In this document: positions 42,865-51,363 of the stretch, piece by piece
Layout: the number at the start of each line of letters is the position of its first letter
Numbering within the stretch: the first letter of the stretch is position 1
From: Streptomyces sp. 11x1
GTDB taxonomy: Bacteria > Actinomycetota > Actinomycetes > Streptomycetales > Streptomycetaceae
DNA length: 64,000 bases
Direction of reading: 5' to 3'
NCBI RefSeq assembly: GCF_032598905.1
Contig: NZ_CP122458.1
Span: 186,001-250,000, forward strand
Program-made: the position numbers and the translations under genes
The notes under the pieces: generated by a model
What the model was told of the DNA's origin: nothing
The model's database searches: none
The model's input: the letters and a program-made list of their open reading frames with translations, nothing else

Positions 42865-43293
42865 GTGGCTGTGACCAGGAAGGTTCGCCGGTTCTCCGGC
42901 GGCGTGTACGACCTCGGGCTCCATGTGGTGTGGTGCCCGAAGTACCGCCGTCCGGTCCTCGGCGGCCGGGTCGCGGAACGACTGGACGAGCTGATCCGGC
43001 AGAAGGCGGAGGAGCGCGGCTGGGAGATCGTCGCCCTTGAGGTGATGCCCGACCACGTCCACCTGTTCGTGAAGCACGACCCGAAGTCGTCGGCCTCGTA
43101 CGTGGCCAACCAGTTCAAGGGCTTCACCTCCCGCGTGCTGCGCGAGGAGTTCCCGCACCTGAAGTCGCGGATGCCCACCTTGTGGTCGTCGTCGTACTTC
43201 GCGGCATCGGCCGGCGCGGTCTCGGCGGCGACGGTCGAGAAGTACACCAACACCCAGTGGGAACGCCCGGGGAAGAGGGGGGACGGCTCGTGA
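42865..43293 (+). CDS. tnpA: IS200-type Y1 (HUH) transposase TnpA
   Basis: A 142-aa single-strand transposase. The HUH motif is PDHVHLF (His64, His66) and the catalytic tyrosine is Tyr127 in VEKYTNTQ. The length is normal for the family, so it should be active. GTG codons at 42850, 42865 and 42871 are all possible starts; 42865 gives the usual length. Its stop overlaps the tnpB GTG (GTGA). Confidence 0.9.
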   Translation: MAVTRKVRRFSGGVYDLGLHVVWCPKYRRPVLGGRVAERLDELIRQKAEERGWEIVALEVMPDHVHLFVKHDPKSSASYVANQFKGFTSRVLREEFPHLKSRMPTLWSSSYFAASAGAVSAATVEKYTNTQWERPGKRGDGS

Positions 43294-44498
43294 TCCGCGC
43301 GTACAAGTTCCTCCTGCGCCCCACGGTCCGTCAGACGGCCGCGCTGGGCGAGATGCTGCGGGATCACCGCTCGCTGTACAACGGCGCCCTTCAAGAGCGG
43401 CGCGACGCCTACCGGCACGCCTCGAAGACGAGTGTCAAGTACGGGGACCAGTCCGCACAGCTCAAGGAGATCCGGGCGTTCGACCCCGAGCGTCAGGGCC
43501 GCTGGTCGTTCCCTTCCCAGCAGGCCACCCTGCGCCGCCTCGACAGGGCATTCGCCGCGTTCTTCCGCCGTGTCAAAGCCGGGCAGACTCCGGGTTACCC
43601 GCGCTTCAAGGGCGTCGGACACTTCGACACCGTGGTGTTCCCGAAGAACGGTGACGGCTGCCGCTGGGACTCCACCCCCCACGACCCCGTCACCCGCGTA
43701 CGCCTGCAAGGCGTCGGGCACATCCGCGTGCACCAGCACCGCCCCGTGCACGGCCGGGTCAAGACGATCTCGGTGAAGCGCGAGGGCAACCGCTGGTACG
43801 TCGTCCTGGCCGGCGACGAGGTGCCCGCCGAGGAACTGCCGCCCACCGGGGCGGTCGCCGGTATCGACATGGGCGTCGCCCACTTCTTGACCACCTCGGA
43901 CGGCGAACACGTCGCCAATCCCCGTTTTTTTCAAGCGGCGGCCGAAGAACTCGCCGAAGCGCAGCGGCACCTGGCGACGTTCCCCAAGCGCACCAAGCGG
44001 CGTACCAAGGCACACCGGGCCGCCGCCCGGAAGGTCGCCAGGCTGCACGCCAGGATCAGGCGTCAGCGCGCCGACTTCCACCACAAGACCGCCCGCGCGC
44101 TCATCACCGACCACGACGTGATCGCGCACGAACGGCTCAACACAGCGGGCATGACCCGCACCCCCATGGCCAAGCCCGACCCGGCAGGCGACGGCGCGTT
44201 CCTGCCGAACGGTGCCGCCGCGAAGGCCGGGCTCAACCGCAGCATCCTCGACGCGGGTTGGGCGCAGTTCCTCGGAATCCTGGCGAACAAGGCTGAGAGC
44301 GCCGGTCGCCTGGTGGTCCCGGTGGACGCGCGCAACACCTCCCGCACGTGCCCCGACTGCGGGCATGTCGCGAGGGAGAACCGCGTCACCCAGGAAATGT
44401 TCCAGTGCACGGCGTGCGGGTTCGCGGCGAACGCGGACCACGTCGGCGCGACGAACGTCCTCAACAGGGCCGGGCTGGCCCTCTGCCCGGCGGCCTAG
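43290..44498 (+). CDS. tnpB: TnpB RNA-guided nuclease of IS200/IS605 type
   Basis: A 402-aa TnpB, different from the one at 34171 by overall sequence. RuvC residues are Asp193 in GIDMG, Glu281 in AHERL and Asp383 in NADHVGATN; the zinc ribbon is Cys354, Cys357, Cys373 and Cys376. All are present, so the nuclease looks intact. It is translationally coupled to tnpA. The GC-rich segment from about 44511 probably encodes the 3' part of its guide RNA. Confidence 0.92.
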   Translation: MIRAYKFLLRPTVRQTAALGEMLRDHRSLYNGALQERRDAYRHASKTSVKYGDQSAQLKEIRAFDPERQGRWSFPSQQATLRRLDRAFAAFFRRVKAGQTPGYPRFKGVGHFDTVVFPKNGDGCRWDSTPHDPVTRVRLQGVGHIRVHQHRPVHGRVKTISVKREGNRWYVVLAGDEVPAEELPPTGAVAGIDMGVAHFLTTSDGEHVANPRFFQAAAEELAEAQRHLATFPKRTKRRTKAHRAAARKVARLHARIRRQRADFHHKTARALITDHDVIAHERLNTAGMTRTPMAKPDPAGDGAFLPNGAAAKAGLNRSILDAGWAQFLGILANKAESAGRLVVPVDARNTSRTCPDCGHVARENRVTQEMFQCTACGFAANADHVGATNVLNRAGLALCPAA

Positions 44499-44514
44499 CC
44501 ACCGACACAGGAAG

Positions 44515-44543
44515 CCCGCGCGTTTACGCATGGGTGGAGTCAC
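44515..44543 (+). repeat. Right-end hairpin of the TnpA/TnpB element
   Basis: GCG-TTTA-CGC (44520-44529) forms the core, extended by CCC/GGG outside two unpaired bases, followed by TGGAGTCAC. This is the usual Streptomyces IS200/IS605 right-end layout. A guide RNA for the adjacent TnpB would end here and read into flanking DNA. Confidence 0.6.
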
Positions 44544-44702
44544 ACGTCCGCTGCTCACAAGGACAGACCTCTTCCTGAGGGTTCCGGGCGGAGCGGGGCG
44601 CGCGCGTGCCGTCGGCGACGTCTGCCTGCTCCGCCGCCACGGTCGGCCGAGGCGCTCAAACGAGGGTGGGACGGTGGTGGAGGCAGCGATGCCGAGAAAA
44701 CG

Positions 44703-45518
44703 TCAGACGGCGGGGAGGCCGGGCAGCAGGGAGGTCAGCCGGCCGAGGGCGCCGAGGAGCAGCTGCACCGCGCCGTCCACGGCCGGGGCGGGGGTGGTAC
44801 GGGCGCGGGTCGTGAGGTGGACCAGGGCGGTGACGGCGAGCAGCAGCAGGGCCGCGCGGCGGTAGTCGCCGCAGGCCCTGTCGTGAAGCGGCGGGGGCAG
44901 GGCCGCGGCCGGGGCGAGGGCCAGCGCGCCGAGGCAGACGGTGGCCCAGGGCACCCACAGGTGGGTGGCGAGCGTGACGTCGGCCAGGCGGCCGGTGGAC
45001 AGGGCCAGTACGGTCGCACCGACGAGGGTGGCCAGGTACGGGCCCCGTTCGCGGGCGGGGAGGCGTTCGGCGAACAGCGCCACCACACCGGCCGTCGCCC
45101 CGCCCGTCCCCAGGCCCTGGACGACACGTGCGGCGAGCAGCGGGCCCGCGTCCCGGGCGGCGGCACCGAGCAGCGTGCCCGCCACGAGGAGGGCGAGGGA
45201 GCCGATCACGGCGCGGCGGCGGCCGTGCCGGTCGGCGAGGGCCCCGAGGGCGGGCAGGGCGGCGGCCGTCACCAGCGGCGCCCCGGTGGCCGCCCACGAC
45301 GGACCGCCGCGCGCCGCGGACACGTCCAGCTGGCAGAACAGGATCGCCAGGACGAGCGGGGGCAGCAGCAGACTCACGGCGTGGCGGCGCACCATGGGCC
45401 CGGCGCGCCGTACGGCTGCCGTCGGCGCAGTGCGCCGTACGGCGGCCACGAGGGGTGTGCGCGGCGTGGCTGTGGTGTCGTGCGGGCGCAGCGGGTCACG
45501 TGCCGGTCGCTGAGGCAA
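44703..45518 (-). pseudogene. Truncated MFS transporter (N-terminal half)
   Basis: A 271-aa frame encoding about six or seven hydrophobic helices of a major facilitator protein, with GALADRHGRRRAVIG as the 2-3 loop motif and VVQGLGTGGATAGVVALF in the fourth and fifth helices. Normal relatives have 12-14 helices and 400 or more residues; here the frame ends after AVQLLLGALGRLTSLLPG with the second half missing. The TnpA/TnpB element lies 160 bp beyond its stop, so insertion followed by deletion is the likely cause. Starts at TTG 45518 or ATG 45395 are possible. A functional half-transporter is unlikely. Confidence 0.7.
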
Positions 45519-45585
45519 CCGGACCCACCCCCTCTCCCCCGGCTCGTCGTCGGCGCCACCGCGCGCGGCAGGCAGTACAGCAAGG

Positions 45586-45595
45586 GCCGCTCAAG
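45586..45595. promoter_or_regulatory. Partial cluster-motif copy GCCGCTCAAG
   Basis: GCCGCTCAAG matches nine of ten bases of the right part of the cluster motif (TCCGGCTCAAG minus one G) and lies 68-77 bp upstream of the MFS remnant's TTG start, the same distance as the full copies. Alone it would be chance. Confidence 0.3.
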
Positions 45596-45631
45596 GGCGC
45601 GTCGAGGCCGGGTGCAGGGGCGGGGCGGGGT

Positions 45632-46414
<783 letters not shown>

Positions 46415-46480
46415 CTGGCTCATGCCTCCCCCAAGGGTCCTGCGCGGCGGTCCGCTCCCGACCGTAGGCACCGGCGGTCG

Positions 46481-46493
46481 AGTCCGGCTGAAG
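46481..46493. promoter_or_regulatory. Candidate cluster operator AGTCCGGCTGAAG
   Basis: Twelve of thirteen bases match the copies at 27685 and 37906, with TCG before it (TCGAGTCCGGCTGAAG). It is 67-79 bp before the preferred response-regulator start. This placement suggests the site is autoregulatory. Confidence 0.55.
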
Positions 46494-46547
46494 CCCGGAT
46501 ACGTGGCCGTGTCCAGGCGGTGACCGGTGGTCCGGTCGTCCGTGGTC

Positions 46548-46952
46548 CTACGGGTTCAGCACCCACGCCGAGTGGTGGGCGGTGAAACCGATGTGCGGGT
46601 AGTACTGCGTGGCGGCCGGCGCCGACAGCAGCACGATCTTCGCCGTCGGGGCCTGCTTGCGGGTGGCGTCGATCAGGGCGCGGCCGATGCCGGAGCGCTG
46701 GTGGGTGTCCGCCACCGCGATGTCGGACAGGTAGGTGACGTAGGAGAAGTCGGACACGCTGCGGGCGATGCCGACGAGCGTGCCGTCGGCTTCACGGGCG
46801 ACCAGGACGAGGTTGGCGTTGCGCACCATCGCCGCCATCCGCTCGCGGTCGTCGGCCGGGCGCCGCTCGCCCAGGCCGGAGCAGCGGTACACCTCCAGCA
46901 CCTCGTCCAGGTCCAGGGCGGCGCCCTCCACCCGCTCAATCGTCCAGGTCAC
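46548..46952 (-). CDS. GNAT-family N-acetyltransferase of the hydrazine cassette
   Basis: A 134-aa GNAT enzyme with the acetyl-CoA pyrophosphate loop QRSGIG at residues 85-90 and the tail TQYYPHIGFTAHHSAW. In fosfazinomycin and kinamycin biosynthesis an acetyltransferase of this type acetylates the hydrazine nitrogen before lyase cleavage, giving acetylhydrazine. The same role is inferred here from the intact cassette. Its GTG start overlaps the lyase gene by 17 bases, so the two are coupled. It is the last gene of the minus-strand cassette. Confidence 0.82.
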   Translation of the reverse strand: MTWTIERVEGAALDLDEVLEVYRCSGLGERRPADDRERMAAMVRNANLVLVAREADGTLVGIARSVSDFSYVTYLSDIAVADTHQRSGIGRALIDATRKQAPTAKIVLLSAPAATQYYPHIGFTAHHSAWVLNP

Positions 46953-48222
46953 GAAGGATCTCCAATCGGCTGCGCACCACGTCGTGGTGGGTGAGGAAGC
47001 GCTCGGGTCCGAGCGCGGGCAGGTCGATGCCCTCGTGGGCGAGCGTGGCGGAGAAGTGCTCGCCGGTGGCGATCGTCCGGTTCGCCGCGGCCTGCACCGA
47101 ACGGTAGGCCCGCTCGCGTTCGACGCCCTCGCCCAGCAGGTCGGCGAGGACCGGCGAGGAGTAGATCAGGCCGTCGGTGGCGTCGAGGTGCGCGCGCATG
47201 CGTTCGGGGTGCACGGTCAGCGCCTGCACCAGTTCGGCCGCCTTCGTCGCCTGGAAGTGGCCCACGCACAGGCTGTCGGGCAGGACGACCCGTTCCACCG
47301 ACTGGTGGGCGAGGTCCCGCTCGTGCCACAGCGCCACGTTCTCCAGCGCGGCGGAGGCGTAGCCGCGCAGCAGGCGGGCCAGCCCGCACAGCCGCTCGCT
47401 GGTGGTGGGGTTGCGCTTGTGCGGCATGGCGCTGGAGCCCTGGTAGGCGCCGGCCCGGGGCTCCTCGACCTCACGGACCTCGGTGCGCTGCAGCAGCCGC
47501 AGTTCCAGGGCGACCTGTTCGACGCAGGCGCCGAGCGCGGCGACCGCCTGCAGGAGCTGGGCGTGCCGGTCGCGGGCGACGACCTGGCTGGGCACGGGCT
47601 CCACGCCCAGGCCGAGCGCCCGGCACACATGGGCCTCGACGGCCGGGTCGATCAGGGAGTAGGTGCCGACCGAGCCGGAGACCGTGCCGACGGCCACGGC
47701 CTGGCGGGCGGCGGTCAGCCGGGCCAGGGAGCGGTCGGCGGCGAAGGCGTAGCCGCCGAGTTTGTGCCCGAACGTGGTGGGCTCGGCGTGGATGCCGTGG
47801 GTGCGGGCCACCATGACGGTGTCCCAGTGTTCCAGGGCCCGCTCGGCCAGGACGCGCCGCAGCCGCCGGGCGGCGGTGATGAGCAGGTCGGTGGCGCGGG
47901 CCAGGGTGTGGCCGAGGGCGGTGTCGACCAGGTCGTAGCTGGTCATGCCGAGGTGGACGAAGCGGGCGGAGTCCTGCGGGATCGGCTCGCAGTAGGCGGC
48001 GAGGAAGGACAGCACCTCGTGGTCGCGTTCCTTCTCGATCTCGGCGACGCGGGCGGCGAGCGGGACGGGCGCGCGGCGCATGTCCTCCAGGGCCTGCCGG
48101 GGTACGCGGCCGAGTTCCACCTGGGCCTCGGTGGCGAGGATCTCGACCTCGACCCAGGTGGCGTAGCGCGACTGGTCGGTGAACAGGTCGGCCATCTCGG
48201 GCAGGGTGTAGCGAGGAATCAT
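46936..48222 (-). CDS. Adenylosuccinate lyase-like C-N lyase of the hydrazine cassette
   Basis: A 428-aa member of the aspartase/fumarase superfamily with HLGMTSYDLVDTA near residue 91 and the signature GSSAMPHKRNP. It resembles PurB more than CreD, but its position within the conserved cassette argues for release of fumarate from an (acetyl)hydrazinosuccinate intermediate, as proposed for the kinamycin and fosfazinomycin homologues. It starts 160 bp after the glutamine-synthetase-like gene, with a strong hairpin between. A housekeeping purine role is not favoured but is possible in principle. Confidence 0.85.
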   Translation of the reverse strand: MIPRYTLPEMADLFTDQSRYATWVEVEILATEAQVELGRVPRQALEDMRRAPVPLAARVAEIEKERDHEVLSFLAAYCEPIPQDSARFVHLGMTSYDLVDTALGHTLARATDLLITAARRLRRVLAERALEHWDTVMVARTHGIHAEPTTFGHKLGGYAFAADRSLARLTAARQAVAVGTVSGSVGTYSLIDPAVEAHVCRALGLGVEPVPSQVVARDRHAQLLQAVAALGACVEQVALELRLLQRTEVREVEEPRAGAYQGSSAMPHKRNPTTSERLCGLARLLRGYASAALENVALWHERDLAHQSVERVVLPDSLCVGHFQATKAAELVQALTVHPERMRAHLDATDGLIYSSPVLADLLGEGVERERAYRSVQAAANRTIATGEHFSATLAHEGIDLPALGPERFLTHHDVVRSRLEILRDLDD

Positions 48223-48323
48223 CGTCGGCCTTCGTCCGGGGGTGGTGGGGAGAAGGGGCCAGGGCAGCAGTCCGCCGCGCGCCGTTACGCCGTAATAGGG
48301 GGCGGGGAAGGGGTGTGGGGCTG

Positions 48324-48365
48324 GGGCCCGGTGCGGGGGTGTGTCCGCGCCCCCGCACCGGGCCC
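48324..48365. terminator. Strong hairpin splitting the hydrazine cassette
   Basis: GGGCCCGGTGCGGGGG (48324-48339) pairs perfectly with CCCCCGCACCGGGCCC (48350-48365), a 16-bp GC-rich stem with a 10-base loop, beginning 18 bp after the glutamine-synthetase-like stop. It could terminate or attenuate transcription before the lyase and acetyltransferase genes. Confidence 0.75.
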
Positions 48366-48383
48366 GGCTTCGGCAGCGCTCCC

Positions 48384-49901
48384 TCAGTACGCTCCGAAGT
48401 ACTCGCGCTGCTCCCACTCGGTGACCTGGCCCGGGGTGGGTGCGGCGTGTGTGGTCCAGGCCTCGTAGCGGCGCAGTTCGCTCTCCTTGAGCCTGGTCAG
48501 GCAGGCGGTCAGCGGGGCGCCCAGGAGGCGGTCGGCGCGGCCGCCGGTGAAGGCTTCCAGGGCCTGGCGCAGGTGCTGGGGCACCACTTGGCCGGGTCCG
48601 TCGTCCGGCCCGGCCCCGGCCCCGGCCCCGGTTGTGGCCGGGGTGGCGGTCAGGCCGGTGAGGCCGGCGAACAGCTGGGCGGCGATGTTGAGATAGGGGT
48701 TGGCGCACGGCTCGCCCATGCGGTTCTCGATGTGGGCGCCGGCGCCGCTGCCGACCAGGCGGAGCATGGCGGTGCGGTCCTCCACGCTGTAGCCGACGCG
48801 GGTGGGGGCCAGGGCGTGCTCGGCGGCCAGGCGGCGGTAGCCGTTGACGGTGGGCACCGACAGCAGGCACAGCTCGCGGGCCCAGGACATGAGGCCCTCG
48901 GCGTATGCCTTGCCCTGCGGGGACAGTCCGCCGGAGAAGCCCTCGGCGGAGAAGACGTTGCGGCCGGTGGCGCTCTCCACGATGGACTGGTTCAGGTGCC
49001 AGCCGCTGGGGTCGGCGGCGGCCAGCAGCGGCTGGGACATGAAGGAGGCGTGGTGGCCGCGGCGGGCGCAGAACCGCTTGGTGTGGGTGCGGAACAGCAG
49101 CATCGCGTCGGCGGTGTCCATGGCCGTCATGGGGCTGAAGGTGGTCTCCACCTGGCCGGGGCCCGACTCGTGCTCCATCGAGCGAAGGGGCAGGCCCAGG
49201 GCGAGCAGGTCCAGGGCGAGCGGGTCGGTGACGGGGGCGACGGTGTCGTAGGCGGCGTCCAGGTTGAACTGGTAGCCGGCGTTGACGGCGCACACGCGCG
49301 GGGCTCGGCCCTGCAGGCCGAAGCCGTTGCCCTCGTTGCCGGCCTCGTCGTCGAGGCGGCGGGTGAGGTACCACTCGACCTCCAGGCCGAGCACGGGGGT
49401 GAGCCGGCGGTCGGTGTAGGCGGCCAGGACGCGGCGCAGGACGGCCCGTGCGGACAGCGGGTGCTCGGTGCCGTCGCGCAGGTACTCGTCGCCGATCACC
49501 CAGGCGGTGCGCGGGCCGGGGCCGGGCAGCACCTGGAAGGTCAGCGGGTCGGGCACCAGGACGAAGTTGCCGGCGCCGGTGATCTCGTCGACGCCGATGC
49601 CGTGCTCGCCGCGGAAGTCGACGGCGACGGCGTGCCCGGTGTCGAACAGGAACGGGCCGGGGCTGAAGTTCATGCCGCCCTGCAGCACGCCGCGGAAGGC
49701 CTGTGCGGTGAGGGTCTTGGAGCGGGCGAGTCCGTGCGGGTCGGCGAAGGCGACGCGCACGAGGTCGACGTCGTCCAGGGCTGCTTCGAGGCGTTCGGCG
49801 GCGTCCTGCTGGGCGGCGTCCCACAGCCCGTGGTCGGTGACGAACGACGGGCGTCCGGCGCCGCCTTCGGCGACGGGGACGGACCATGACCTGGCATACA
49901 T
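48384..49901 (-). CDS. Glutamine synthetase-like ligase (glutamylhydrazine-forming type)
   Basis: A 505-aa GS-fold ligase. Active-site regions visible are MEHESGPGQVETTFSPM (metal-binding glutamates), HLNQSIVESATG and ENRMGEPCANPYLNIAAQL near the C-terminus. Homologues in the kinamycin and fosfazinomycin pathways join hydrazine to the glutamate side chain, producing gamma-glutamylhydrazide; that role is inferred here. The ATG at 49901 is four bases after the amidase stop, so the two are in one transcript. The strong hairpin after its stop may reduce expression of the genes beyond. Confidence 0.85.
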   Translation of the reverse strand: MYARSWSVPVAEGGAGRPSFVTDHGLWDAAQQDAAERLEAALDDVDLVRVAFADPHGLARSKTLTAQAFRGVLQGGMNFSPGPFLFDTGHAVAVDFRGEHGIGVDEITGAGNFVLVPDPLTFQVLPGPGPRTAWVIGDEYLRDGTEHPLSARAVLRRVLAAYTDRRLTPVLGLEVEWYLTRRLDDEAGNEGNGFGLQGRAPRVCAVNAGYQFNLDAAYDTVAPVTDPLALDLLALGLPLRSMEHESGPGQVETTFSPMTAMDTADAMLLFRTHTKRFCARRGHHASFMSQPLLAAADPSGWHLNQSIVESATGRNVFSAEGFSGGLSPQGKAYAEGLMSWARELCLLSVPTVNGYRRLAAEHALAPTRVGYSVEDRTAMLRLVGSGAGAHIENRMGEPCANPYLNIAAQLFAGLTGLTATPATTGAGAGAGPDDGPGQVVPQHLRQALEAFTGGRADRLLGAPLTACLTRLKESELRRYEAWTTHAAPTPGQVTEWEQREYFGAY

Positions 49902-49905
49902 GGCT

Positions 49906-51306
49906 TCAGAGCGTCCTTTCGCCGGTGACGGCGGGGGTGAGGTCGGGCACGGGCGGGCGCGGCAGCGGCGGCAGCATCGCCTCCAGGCGGCGGGCCACGG
50001 TCAGGACGAGGTCGTCGGCGCCGACCGGGCCGACGAGCTGGAGTCCGGCCGGGAGTCCGGAGCGGGTCGGTCCGGCGGGCAGGGACACGGCCGGCTGGCC
50101 GGTCATGTTGTACGGGTAGGAGGCGGGTGCCCAGGCCAGCCACATCAGGTCGCGCGGGTCGGCCGCCCAGGGCGGTCCGACGGCGTCGGCGGCGAACGGT
50201 TCGACGGGCACGGTGGCCATGGCGAGCAGGTCGTAGCGGTCCATGACCGAGCGCAGGGTGGCGCGCAGGTTCTGGCGCACCTCCTCGGCCCGGATGACGC
50301 GTACACCGCTGAGGGTGCGGCCGTGGCGGACGATCTCCAGGCGGCCGGGGTCGCAGAAGGACTCGATCTCCGGCGGGGTGCCGGCGGCCTCGGTGGCGGC
50401 GAGGATGTCGACGACGGCCGGGTAGAGGTTCTGGCAGCGCACCTCGACGTCCTCGACGCGGTGCCCCTCGGCCAGCAGTGCCTGTCTGCCCTGTTCGGTG
50501 ACGCGGCGGATCTCCTCGTCGGTGCCCTCGTACTCGATCCAGCCGATCCTGAGGGCCCGCAGGTCGCGCGGGGAGTCCAGGGAGCCGAGTCCGGAGTCGG
50601 GATCGGTGGGGTGGGGGCCGGCGATGACCTGGCCGAGCAGGCCCACGTCGGCGACGCCGGCGGCGAGGGGGCCCTGGTGGGCGAGGCGGTCGGCGCCGTT
50701 GGGCCAGTAGGGCACCCGGCCGTAGGAGGGCTTGTAGCCCACGACGCCGCAGAACGCGGCCGGGATGCGGATGGAGCCGGACCCGTCGGTGCCCAGCGCC
50801 CCCTCGCACAGTCCGGCGGCGACCGCGGCGCCGGCGCCTCCGCTGGAGCCGCCGGCGGTCAGCCGCGGGTCGTAGGGGTTGCGGGTGGGCGGGGCGACGC
50901 GGCCGACGGTGGAGGCGCTCCAGCCGAACTCGGAGGTGGTGGTCTTGCCGACCACGACGGCGCCGGCCGCGCGCAGCCGGGCGACGGCCGGGGCGTCCTC
51001 GCGGGGCCGGTCGTTGGGCAGCAGCGAGCCGCGGGTGGTGGGCAGGTCCCGGGTCTGCAGCAGGTCCTTGACGGAGACGGTGACGCCCAGCAGCGGCTGT
51101 TCCCACCAGGCCTCGCGGCCGCGTTCGCGGATACGGGCGTCGGCCTGCTCGGCGGCTTTGAGGGCCTCCTCGCCGCCGGCGGCGACGTAGGCGCCCAGGG
51201 TGTCGCGTTCGCGGATGTCGGCCAGGACGGAGCGGACGTGGTCGACGACGGTGAGCTCTCCTCGGGAGAGGAGGTCCTTGAGGTGGCTGATGCTGCGGGC
51301 GGTCAT
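49906..51306 (-). CDS. Amidase signature family hydrolase of the hydrazine cassette
   Basis: A 466-aa amidase with a complete triad: Lys80 in TVSVKDL, Ser154 in GGSSGGAG and the nucleophile Ser178 in GTDGSGSIRIP. In the kinamycin-type cassette an amidase is proposed to deacetylate acetylhydrazine so that free hydrazine can be loaded on glutamate. It lies between the unknown 638-aa protein and the GS-like ligase, four bases from the latter. A reaction on another amide of the pathway remains possible. Confidence 0.85.
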   Translation of the reverse strand: MTARSISHLKDLLSRGELTVVDHVRSVLADIRERDTLGAYVAAGGEEALKAAEQADARIRERGREAWWEQPLLGVTVSVKDLLQTRDLPTTRGSLLPNDRPREDAPAVARLRAAGAVVVGKTTTSEFGWSASTVGRVAPPTRNPYDPRLTAGGSSGGAGAAVAAGLCEGALGTDGSGSIRIPAAFCGVVGYKPSYGRVPYWPNGADRLAHQGPLAAGVADVGLLGQVIAGPHPTDPDSGLGSLDSPRDLRALRIGWIEYEGTDEEIRRVTEQGRQALLAEGHRVEDVEVRCQNLYPAVVDILAATEAAGTPPEIESFCDPGRLEIVRHGRTLSGVRVIRAEEVRQNLRATLRSVMDRYDLLAMATVPVEPFAADAVGPPWAADPRDLMWLAWAPASYPYNMTGQPAVSLPAGPTRSGLPAGLQLVGPVGADDLVLTVARRLEAMLPPLPRPPVPDLTPAVTGERTL

Positions 51307-51363
51307 CGGGCTGTCCTCGAAGAGCGCCGGGGTCCGGGGAGCGGGCGGGGTCCGCCGCGGGGG

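Larger units (their letters stand above)
42813..44543 (+). mobile_element. IS200/IS605-family element with tnpA and tnpB
   Basis: A complete IS605-type unit: Y1 transposase, TnpB, and structured ends. TTCAC (42808-42812) may be the target pentamer 5' of the left end, as at the other element. The right end is the hairpin at about 44515-44534 followed by GGTGGAGTCAC. It lies between the creE-like gene and a truncated MFS gene, and probably contributed to both changes. Confidence 0.78.

Noticed and set aside
46936..48222. Housekeeping adenylosuccinate lyase PurB
   Set aside because: It overlaps the acetyltransferase and sits in the hydrazine cassette, so a specialised lyase is more likely; not fully excluded.
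48384..49901. Housekeeping glutamine synthetase
   Set aside because: Context between a specialised amidase and lyase, and lack of any nitrogen-regulation genes, argue for a pathway ligase.
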